Shown: positions 55,611 to 64,000 of the stretch, piece by piece
Layout: the number at the start of each line of letters is the position of its first letter
Position numbering within the stretch: position 1 is the stretch's first letter
Source of the DNA: Physcomitrium patens
Taxonomy: Eukaryota > Streptophyta > Bryopsida > Funariales > Funariaceae
Assembly (NCBI RefSeq): GCF_000002425.4
Contig: NC_037276.1
Coordinates: forward strand, 1,184,538-1,248,537
Length of the DNA stretch: 64,000 bases
Direction of reading: 5' to 3'
Notes under the pieces: generated by a model
What the model was told of the DNA's origin: nothing
What the model saw: the letters and a program-made list of their open reading frames with translations, nothing else
Databases searched by the model: none
Translations under genes and position numbers: made by a program

Positions 55611-55812
55611 GGATTTTCATAGGATTTGAGAGGACTTTTGCAATCGTTTTTGAAAATCAGTGTTTGTATTGGTGAATTGGGTTCATAAGGTTTGGAAGGA
55701 CTTCTGCAATCATTGCTAAAAGTCAGTGTTTGTATTGGTGAATTGGATTCATAGGGTTTGGGAAGACTTTTGCAATTGTTGCTAAAAGTCAGTGTTTGTA
55801 TTGGTGAATTGG
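55611..55812 (+). repeat. Three 66-70 bp tandem repeats in D'
   Basis: Units at 55611-55680, 55681-55746 and 55747-55812, each ending AGTGTTTGTATTGGTGAATTGG (first unit AATCAGTGTTTGT). Units two and three are very similar. They lie in the right part of remnant D'; no coding potential. Confidence 0.85.
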
Positions 55813-56538
55813 GTTTTTTTTTGCAATATAATAATGGCTGGTACTCTTCATTGTTTTGTAAAATTGGAAAAACTTCTATGGTTGAAATTTAGAGGTGTCT
55901 AGAGGATTGAGTATGCCGAGTGCATGCAAAAGTTTATATTAATCTAACGGAACAGATAGAGGATATTTGACTATTAGTGTAAAGAGGTATTAAAAGTTAG
56001 CAGATTGAGGTTGTTTAGGGTTTTTTTAATATCTAGAGATCTACTGGTTGGAATAAGGTGACTTTTGGCGTAGTAAGTCGAGGACTTCTAGGCGGCAATC
56101 AAGATACATCTATATGGATTAACAGCATTTTTTTGCAACCTATAAGTTAGATTGGATTGAAACTTCTTGAGCATTTAGAAGGCTTGTAAAAACACTAATA
56201 ATAGAAATTTACAACAATCGGATGGTCAGATTGAAAATTACAACTTGTTGAAGCTTGCTGTCTAGAGTTAGGGTTAAAAATAAAATAAAATAAAATAAAA
56301 TAAATAAAATAAAAACTAAAAAATAACAAAAGACTTTGTGCTTTAATATCTTGAAGTCATTAAAAATAGTGTTTCTAAGCACTTTGTATTGAGATTAAGC
56401 TTTTACATTAAATCCAAAATAGTTTGTATTCAGATGATTGAAACCAACTAGCCTACCTAGATACCTGCAAAACATTGTTTTATCTTCTACAACCTCATGT
56501 CCGGTGCATTCTCAAGCAAGATAGCATATAATACGTCA
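55813..56538 (+). repeat. Right LTR portion of D'
   Basis: Non-coding, related to the second half of solo LTR D (shared blocks such as CTACTGGTTGGAATAA/CTACTAGTTGGATTGG and the last 55 bases). Holds an AAAAT/AAATA microsatellite at about 56278-56325. Confidence 0.6.
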
Positions 56539-57660
56539 CTAATAGATGTAATCAATAAGCAACATGATTGATTTGTTCACAAATAAGAAAGGATTCCAGC
56601 CTACGATAGTCCAACTTATCACAAAGATGAGTAGTCTTGATATTGCAATGAAGTAATCATACCTTGTTACTTACTTTGAATTGCAGTTGCTCCTTGCGAT
56701 AAGCATCCACATTAGTCTTTTATCGTTCTTGAGCTTCTTTTAATTATATCTTCATTATTACATATAGCTTTGACAAATGGTTTGCTAAATCTATCGCCAC
56801 AAGATTATCAACTTTTACAAAATAAAAAGTAACAAGTCATAGATAATAACCATAATTGGCAAAGAAAGGTGTTTGTTGAATAGAAGAATATACCAAATTA
56901 TTACATGCAAACTTTAGCAATAGAAAAAGAGTTGTTTAATCATCTTGATGATAATTGATGGTATACCTCAAATATTGCTTGAAAACTTGATTCATCCATT
57001 CCGTTTGCCCATCAGTTTGAAGATGAAAAACCAAAGAGAATTTTAAATCCACCTTTAGAATCTTGATACAAATTGAGTCTCCCTATCCAATTAAATATCT
57101 TTTGATAATCCATGATAGCAATAGATATTATCAATGAAAAGCTTAGTTATTTCTTCATCTAAAATAGATTTTATACATGGTACAAAATATGTCATTTTGG
57201 TGAAGTATTCTATAATTATAAATATAAAGTTATATGAACTTGAACTTGAAAGATCTATAATAAAATCCATAGAAATAGAAAACCATAGTTGTTCAGATAT
57301 AGACAATAGTTAGAGAAGTCCATAGGGTCGATGATGAAGAGTTTTTGATCTCGAACAAATGTCACATGATTGGACAAAGACTTTTACTACCTTCTACATT
57401 TGTAGCTATTAAAAATCTCTAGATATAAGCTCTAAAGTTTTATTATATCCAAAATGTCTTTCTATTGGAAAATCATGACATGCTTGAAGAACACATAAAC
57501 AAACTTCTCCTTGTGAAACATATAGGCGTCCCTCAAAATACATTAGGTTGTTCTTGAACTCAAACTTTGAAACATCATAAGACTTAAAAGAAAGATTCTT
57601 GATATCATGAAAAATAAGATTAGAAGACATACTTGATTGGATTTATTTGACAAAGGTCAA
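56539..57660 (-). pseudogene. pol: Integrase of G4
   Basis: Minus-strand integrase C-terminus (56560-56960), core (57091-57306 open: SISMDFIIDLSSSSSYNFIF, with first aspartate) and zinc domain (57409-57630 open: ACHDFPIERHFGYNKTLELI). The core between the two catalytic aspartates survives, but frames change at least three times. Confidence 0.82.
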
Positions 57661-59104
57661 ATCAATAGTCAATGTTAATTTCATTGCTCAAAGATAAAAA
57701 TTCTCTTACTTCAAGTGGATTATTTTTTGTAAATCAAAAGATATATTTTCTTCTTTTGATGTCAGATAAGAGCGTTTAGAAAGAACATTTGATAAATCTT
57801 ATTATTTTTTAGGTTGATATGTGATCTTGAAATCAAATCTTGATAATTACATGTTACAATGAACTTTGCGACAATTCAAAACACATGCTAACATGAAATA
57901 CTCGAGATTCTTATGACTTGTATATACTATGATTGGATTTCAAGCGCCTTCTAGATAATGATGTTATTCTTAAAATGAATTCACTATTGTATGAAGTTCT
58001 TTGTCGTGGATCTCATAATTATTCTTAGCTACTGAAAATTTCTTGGAATAAAAAGCTACTAGATGGAGTTTGTCATTTATTTCTATTTGTGATAATATTG
58101 CATCCAAGATAAAGTCTGATGCATTTTTTTCCATAAAGAATGCCTTAGAAAAGTTGATGCAATACAAAGTTAGTATAGAAGTAAATTCCTTCTATAAAGC
58201 CACAAACAATGCTTTGGCTTCTTTATTCCACTCAAGTTTGTCTTTACAAGTCAAACGTGTAAGTGGAGTTGCAACTCGAAAAAAGTTCTTGATAAAAATT
58301 CATTAGTAATTAATAAAGCCCAAAAAGCATTACACATCTTTTACTATTTTTAGAATCTTCTAATCTATGATAGTTTGGACCTTCTTGAGATCCATCACAA
58401 GGCCTTTGATGGAAATGATATATCCTAAAAAGTCAACTTGAGTAAGGTAGAATATACACTCTTTCAACTTGGCATATAATTTTGTATCTCTAAGTTTCTG
58501 TAATACATGACAAACATGAAGATCATATTTTTTTGTGTTCTTAGAGTAGATTAGAATGTCATCTAAATAACAAATAATAAAATCATCTAAAAACTTACAA
58601 AAAATATCATTCATAAGATGTTGAAAAGCGGCTTGTGCATTGGTGACTTCAAAAGGCATGACATTATATTCAAAATATCTATACCTAGTTTAAAAAGTAG
58701 TCTTCTATTTATCTCTTTCTTTGATATGAATTAATTTTTATGCTCCTCATAGATCTATTTTGGCATAGATCTTTGCTTGAATTAGTCAAGAAGTCCTAAA
58801 ATCAAAGATAAAGGATATCTATTTTAAATAGTGATCTTATTGAGTCCTCAATAATCTACAAATATTCGTAGAGATCCGTTTTTCTCCTTTACAAATAAGA
58901 TAGGAGCATCGGTTGGAGATTTAAAATAGCTTGTGAAGTTCTTTGCCAAATTCTTATCAATATATTCTTTTAATGCAGCCAACTCATTCTGCAATAAGCT
59001 ATAGATTCGTCTGAATAGTAGTTGAGCTCTTTCTTGCAGATCAATTGAACAATCATAAGGTCGATGCTTTGGAAGAATATCTATATTTTTCTTTTCAAAA
59101 ATGT
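57661..59104 (-). pseudogene. pol: RNase H and reverse transcriptase of G4
   Basis: RNase H piece 57970-58167 (MEKNASDF, with the catalytic D of ETDASD changed to N). Reverse transcriptase piece 58360-58659 keeps FIICYLDDILIYSK with an intact YLDD box. Upstream fingers to about 59100 are frameshifted. Confidence 0.85.
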
Positions 59105-59707
59105 CTAAAAATTCTTGATATTAGCTAGAAATACTACTTGGCATTTTTTCACCATTAGAAATAGGTGTAGCATATATATTAAAGATGATTCTTCTTTTCC
59201 AACATGCATGAAAATTTTTGCACGTATTAGTAAAGGTTTGGATGTATTAGACTTATGTATTTCTACTTCACTAATGCAATCTTGGATTATACTACTAAAA
59301 AAATTAAGATTATGAAAAATCCAATCTATTTGAAGATTATATTTTTCTAGCCACAATAATCCTAAAATAATTATATTAGAGGGAGATCTTATTGCATTAA
59401 ATACTACTATGTTGTTATGATCTTTAATTGCTACATCGAAAAAAATGGTCTCATAGATAATAATTCTAAAAGACAATGAATGACCATCTATGACTTCTAT
59501 ATGTATAGGTTTAGTTTTCTTGACTAAAGATATTTTTTTATTTTTGACAAAATCTTCATCTATAAAAAAGGTTGAGGCTCTTGAATCTAAAAAGACAAAG
59601 ACTTTGTACTTTTTAGGTCCTAAACATACATCTATTGTATAACAAGGTGAATGAACTAAGAAGAGAATATGACCTTTACTAGGTGTTACACATGATTCCA
59701 ACCGCAT
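59105..59707 (-). pseudogene. pol: Protease of G4, long open piece
   Basis: 200 codons from ATG at 59707 (MRLESCVTPSKG), the same start position as L's pol. The active site reads LDSRAST where A has VDSGASS, so the glycine is lost. VILGLLWLEKYNLQIDWIF is well kept. Supports ATG rather than GTG as the ancestral pol start. Confidence 0.88.
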
Positions 59708-60781
59708 AGTTCTTATTATAATTGAAAAAACTTGTTTTTCAATACATTAATTTCTTTGGCAATTGTGCTCGTCATTGTATAATTATGCTACTTCTTTGAA
59801 CAATGTTGAGCAGTGTGCTTAGCTTCTCTATAATATAAATATGAACATCTTGGCGATATTGAATCTTTTTTTGCTCTATAAGATGTTCAAAATATATTGT
59901 ATCAATTTGCATTGATTCTAGCCTTGATGAATACGTTTCAAGAAATTTTAGAGCTGTCGCCATTACTTGACTTATTCTTCCAAACATGTCTTTATTGTTG
60001 ACTCCTTTTAAATAATCAATTGTGATATGAAATGGCTTGAGTAATAAATTATTCCAAAGGTTCTATTTTTAGTATTTTTAATAAAAAAATCTTTGATGTT
60101 ATCCTTCAACCCATATCAAAATTAATTGATAAGTGCTTTGTCATTTCAGTCCATATTGCAAGCAAGGTTTTAGAATTCAGCAGCATATGTGGTGGCTAAT
60201 CACAATCCTTCTCATAAAGATAAGAGTTTGGTCTTTGCTACACATTCTCAATCACTTTCTCCAAATGTGGCCCTAAATACTTTTAAGAATGAATTTAAAT
60301 CATAAAGAAGTATTGAATCTTTTTCCATCAAAGGTGCAAATTAAGAAAGAATACTTTCAGATAGAAGTGTGCTTATGAAGCTAACTTGAATAAATCCATT
60401 TGCATATTAGAAAGGGCGTAACCTTAAGTAGAGCTTAACTTGTTATAAAAACCCTAAAAATTTTGATCTTCTTCTATCAAATTTTTTGATCATACTAATT
60501 CTTGCCTCTCTTGAGCTTGTAGAAGCAAGACCCCTTAAATTTGGTTGTAAGGCTAATTGACTTATTTCCCTCAACTGCTTAACTTCTTGATGTAGACTCT
60601 GAACTTCTTCTATAGGTATAGAAGTAGTGCTCCCATGGTTGATATTAGTGATGTGTGAAATTTTTCCCCTAAGAGTATCGACAAGCTCATGAAGATCCAC
60701 AATAGTTATAAATCTATTCTTACTTCCATTAGGAGTAGCATCTATAATCTTTTCTTCTATAGACAATTCAAAAATATCCAA
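59708..60781 (-). pseudogene. gag: gag of G4
   Basis: 60443-60781 is open (MDIFELSIEEKIIDATPNGS, to KFDRRRSKFLGFL), and 59772-59987 covers the C-terminal part where the zinc knuckle has lost its cysteines. The N-terminal region differs from A but matches K. The gag stop context here is TTATAATAA. Confidence 0.8.
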
Positions 60782-61000
60782 AAAATTAAATTAGAAGAAA
60801 GTAATTCACAACTTCTAATAAAAATTTCCACAAGGAGGAATAATCCATATTTTTTTAAGAAAAATATTAGTATTAGAAATTAAGATTTTTTTTATTTGAA
60901 AGTAGATAGTCTGCAACCTTCAAAATACAACAATAGAAGTCGGATAATCCACTCATTTCTAAAACAAGACAAAAACGGTATGCTAGCACTCTTCTTAAGC
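60782..61000 (-). promoter_or_regulatory. Leader of G4
   Basis: Contains decayed GGATAATCC-type motifs (near 60838 and 60943 on the plus strand). The sequence two bases from the LTR (TTAAGAAGAGTG on the element strand) still resembles the TTGACAAGAGTG self-primer of A and L, at 10 of 12 positions. Confidence 0.5.
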
Positions 61001-61550
61001 TATCAAGGACATAAATCTCAAAGAAAGAAAATCCTCAATACATTCTTTTGTCACTAAAGAGAACTAGAAAGTGATTGAAAAGGTGATGTAATATTAAACT
61101 AGAATGGCTATTAGCAAAAAAAAGAAGATTAAAAAGTCTTGAAATCAGACTAAGGACTAGAAAGGCATTGACAAGAGGAAAGAAGGTTTCATTCTTGCCT
61201 CCATATATACTCTTAACTAGGAGCTACGTGGTGATGTCCTGTAAGACCTCCAAAATGTGTTGACTTTACTAACCACATGTCTTAATTTGCAAGGCAAGTT
61301 ATCTGTATATGCGCCACATAGTTAGCTTGTTCCACAAGCTATTACACAAAGTTAACTTATTCCACAAGCTACCAATAAGTGGTTAATTTGTTGGCCAAGT
61401 TTCTATCCTATAAATACATGTAAAGTCAAAACCGTGTCTATAGAGCTTTTAGAAAGCTTCTCTAGAAGACTTAATGAAATTAATCTATATTTATCTACTT
61501 CTACCTAATCATATAAATAACTATTGAAATAAATATATATGTCTATCACA
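61001..61550 (-). repeat. 5' LTR of G4
   Basis: Plus-strand limits TATCAAGGACATAAATC to GTCTATCACA. Pairs with 47752-48289. Both have CCTCCATATATACTCTTAACTAGGAG-like promoter regions, distinct from A and L. Confidence 0.85.
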
Positions 61551-61710
61551 TGTAGTATACTCTCTTTAAAGAAAACAATCAATATTAGAAAATTAAAAAT
61601 GAGTTTTAAAAGTGAGTAGTCTGTAACACTCAAAACACAACAATAGATGTAGGATAGTCTATTCACTTCTAACAAAAAATATAGACAACAAGTTAGCACT
61701 CTTGTCAAAC
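61551..61710 (-). promoter_or_regulatory. Leader of K with self-primer binding site
   Basis: Matches the G4 leader and continues from the K leader that breaks at 47751. TTGACAAGAGTG (complement of 61697-61708) lies two bases from the LTR. It pairs over 11 bases with ACTCTTGTCAA at the predicted transcript start in the adjoining LTR (complement of 61876-61886). Confidence 0.7.
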
Positions 61711-62204
61711 TATCAAGGACATGAATCTTAGATAACTAAAAAATCAATATACTCTTTTGTTACTCAAAAAGATTGAAAAATCACTCAAAGATGATTTAAT
61801 ATTAAACTATAATGGCTATTGCCAAAAAGAAGAAGACTAAAAAGTCTTGAGACTAGACTAAAGACTAAAAAGACATTGACAAGAGTAAAGAAGACTTCAC
61901 TCTTGACTTTATATATACTATCTAACTAAGAGCTACGTAACGACATTCTATAGAACCTACAACATGTGTCCAATTTGTAAGACACTTATCTTAACTTGCA
62001 AGACAAGTTTCTTATATGTGCGCCACATTATTAGCTTCTATCATAAGCTATACACATATAGGATACATGGCTAATTATGTAAAAAATCAAATATGCGTCT
62101 ATGAAGCTTCTAAAAAGCTTTGTCATAAGATAATATCAAATCTACTTATATTTTTACCTTCTACCTAGTACTTCTTATCTGGATAAATATACATGTCTAT
62201 GATG
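61711..62204 (-). repeat. 5' LTR of K
   Basis: Plus-strand TATCAAGGACATGAATC to GTCTATGATG, both termini decayed. Contains TTTATATATAC and the R-region stretch. The oldest-looking LTR of this group in the window. Confidence 0.8.
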
Positions 62205-62570
62205 ATTAATAATATTTAATTTTTTTATATAAGAATAATTTAAATAAGTATTATCATTTGACTTTTTAAAAATATATAAATTTTTTAAGCTATTTATTTT
62301 TGTAAATTTTGTTCTATTGTAAGTATAATTGTTTGATCATAGATTAAAATTAGAATAATAAATAAATATCTTATAATTTATTATTAAGTCAAGAAATATA
62401 TTTTTTGATTTCTATTTTTTATTTTTAATCTTAAATATATATATGTTATAGATTTAAAAAATTAATGAGTTTATTTAAAATTAAAAATATATAAAATTCA
62501 CAAAATTCTAACTTTAAAAAAAATATAATTTTGAGCATTAAAAAAGTCATGTATCTTTTTTTACATTTAA

Positions 62571-62603
<33 letters not shown>

Positions 62604-63489
62604 GATTGATTTATAGTCTTAAAAAACCCTATATTAGATTGATTATTTAAAATAAAAAATTACTATGTTTCTAAAGATGACTCTTTATTTATATTTAAAG
62701 ATATAAATACATATTAAAGATAATGTTGGTTTCCAAATCTAAATATAATTTATTATTATATTTAAATCCTAATATAATAGTATTTAATTTTTTTATAAAT
62801 TCAAAATATTATAAAATAAACATCAAATTATTAAATAAGTTTTACAACTATCATCTTATGATTTTATAAAACTTGACAATAAATATAATATAATGCCAAA
62901 AAGATTAAACAAATCATTCTTAAATCATTTATGCATTTCTAAGATCTTTTTATAATCTTAGATTAGTCTATAATATTTATATGATTTTTAAAGAAAAATA
63001 TTAAATAGATCTAGATTTTTATTGAATTGACCTATCTATGATGACAAATATGGTAATAATGATGAATGTGATTAGATTTCATTGGTTTTGGATCTACTAG
63101 TGGAAAAGGGAATCTTAAGGTAATTTTTTTTTTCATGATGATTAGGATAGTTTGTTCAATTTAGGAAAAGCTTGAGACTATTTAATATTCTCTTTCTTAA
63201 ATTAAAAACATATTGTTTTATAAAAATAATGCATGAATTTCTTCCAAAGAATTTTAGTTTCCAGTCACTTACAATTCAGAATACAATAAAGATATCAATA
63301 CAAAAAATAACGACAATATACTAGAGTCAAAACAATAGTTAGTTATTTTGGTAATATCACCTCATGGCACCCAAGTCCACCCATATCACCACATACAAAA
63401 TTACTTAAACAAATACCTCATGGAATATATAAATGTACAATATCCATGAGAGCTTTACGACTATTTGCATAAAATATACAAGTATGGAC
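62205..63489. other. Unassigned AT-rich DNA
   Basis: No open frame of interest and no recognised retroelement motif. A TA microsatellite lies at about 62567-62602. Composition gradually becomes less AT-rich after about 63300. Confidence 0.5.
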
Positions 63490-64000
63490 CCAAACCTCAG
63501 ATCAAGATTGGCATAAGTTGCGGAGGGGACTTAATTAAGCACTTGTCATGGCTTTGGAAGCGTGCATGTGCCGGGGCCTGAAGTTGACAGTTCGATTGGT
63601 TTGGGTTCCGAATTGAGCATGGGGGTGGTAGTGCGATGCCGATCCGACGAGGAGGTGGTTGTGATGGAGACCGGCAGGGCGTGTGTGATGTGCGACTCCG
63701 AACCAGGGTTGGATGCGGCGTTCGCGGCGGTTGTGGGCAAGGGTGGCCAGTGAGAAGGCGATTTTCACATACGCGACGGACGTAGGCAAGAGGTGGAGAA
63801 AATGCATGTGTTATTTCCGCTGGTGAGATGCGAGCGAAGGGTTTACAGTAGAAGCATTGGTTTCGAGGCGGGAGTTGCTGTGGCGGTGGAGTAGTTTTAC
63901 AGAGAAACTGTAGATCGGTTAACCTTGAATTTCCAACACTTCTGGTCCAGGCGACAGGGCCTGAACGGAGGCCGACGTTTACTTGGTGGGTGTATTCCAA
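63490..64000. other. GC-rich, CpG-rich tract at the window edge
   Basis: Base composition changes abruptly to roughly half G+C with many CpG, unlike the CpG-poor elements to the left. Both strands have open frames; the longest is on the minus strand, 167 codons running off the edge (PPPQQLPP, PAHARFQSHDK), proline- and arginine-rich and not matching anything I know. GC-rich DNA gives such frames by chance. It may be the start of a host gene, its untranslated region or an unmethylated island. Confidence 0.4.

Larger units (their letters stand above)
48655..56538 (+). mobile_element. Chimeric remnant D' (family P ends, C-like gag inside)
   Basis: Ends match solo LTR D: TGTCATGTTGTAACACGACTA at the left and CATTCTCAAGCAAGATAGC to ATACGTCA at the right. 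Excluding element A it is about 1.87 kb. Unlike D, it contains gag zinc-knuckle and spacer sequence homologous to element C (48780-49520). It is therefore a deleted, possibly recombined element rather than a plain solo LTR. Its removal rejoins G4 integrase at 48654 and 56539. Confidence 0.6.
47752..61550 (-). mobile_element. Chromovirus G4, nested in K and carrying D' and A
   Basis: LTRs at 47752-48289 and 61001-61550 enclose a full set of decayed chromovirus genes, with D' plus A inserted in the integrase tail. Flanks GCTAG (47747-47751) and TGTAG (61551-61555) agree at 3 of 5 positions, a possible decayed duplication. Removing G4 joins the leader halves of K. Gag N-terminus and LTR differ enough from A and L to call it a subfamily shared with K. 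Confidence 0.82.

Noticed and set aside
47752..62204. Tandem array of elements sharing LTRs
   Set aside because: K's gag and leader on the left and its leader and LTR on the right are explained by G4 inserted into K's leader; LTR features group 47752 with 61001.
63497..64000. 167-codon minus-strand frame as a protein gene
   Set aside because: No start within the window, no known domain, and several overlapping open frames on both strands, as expected by chance in GC-rich DNA.
1..64000. tRNA, rRNA, organelle or bacterial genes
   Set aside because: I saw no cloverleaf-like gene, no ribosomal RNA core sequence and no operon-like gene packing on either strand.

Overview
This window looks like pericentromeric or otherwise gene-poor land-plant DNA made almost entirely of nested, decayed LTR retrotransposons. 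It is very AT-rich except for the last 0.5 kb. I found no convincing host gene, tRNA, rRNA or CRISPR array. A plant host is suggested by a Ty1/copia element with a plant-type gag, an Athila/Tat-like Ty3 element with a tRNA-Asp-type primer site, and degenerate TTTAGGG-like repeats. The commonest family is a Ty3 chromovirus whose reverse transcriptase reads more like fungal/Tf1-sushi chromoviruses than like the usual angiosperm clades. A seedless plant such as a moss is therefore my best guess, but this is an inference.

Layout. 1-3569: plus-strand chromovirus relic G1 with its 3' LTR. 3570-5935: minus-strand relic G2, split by an old solo LTR. 5936-11221: a complete but inactivated minus-strand copia element. 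11222-15489: plus-strand chromovirus relic G3. 15490-17727: a gag-like relic and unassigned AT-rich DNA. 17728-20040: minus-strand relic N. 20041-21557 and 42713-46613: the two halves of element M. M is split by chromovirus L (21558-42707, TSD GATAC). L contains chromovirus B (from 25644). B contains Athila/Tat-like element C (26757-33171, TSD GCTAC) and two solo LTRs (35480-37308 and 38693-39963). 46614-62204: element K, split by chromovirus G4 (47752-61550). G4 contains a chimeric remnant D' (48655-56538), which contains the youngest element A (49565-55577, TSD CTAGC, LTRs differing at 4 of 530 positions by my count). 62205-63489 is unassigned AT-rich DNA, and 63490-64000 is a GC-rich, CpG-rich tract that may be the edge of a different, perhaps genic, domain.

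Element A is the reference copy. Its gag has one premature stop. Its 1162-codon pol (protease, reverse transcriptase, RNase H, integrase, chromodomain) is uninterrupted. All other copies are broken by stops and frameshifts, mostly of the C-to-T kind.

The most interesting signal is a set of traits shared by this chromovirus lineage (A, L and K, and the sister family B). Two nucleotides inside the 5' LTR lies an 11-12 nt stretch complementary to the predicted 5' end of the element's own mRNA, about 30 nt downstream of a TATA box. That is the arrangement expected for Tf1-type self-primed reverse transcription. Older copies also carry a conserved open frame of about 140 codons between the chromodomain and the 3' LTR. 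The gag-pol junction is a UAG followed five bases later by a pol start in the -1 frame, and the leader holds repeated GGATTACCC-type motifs.
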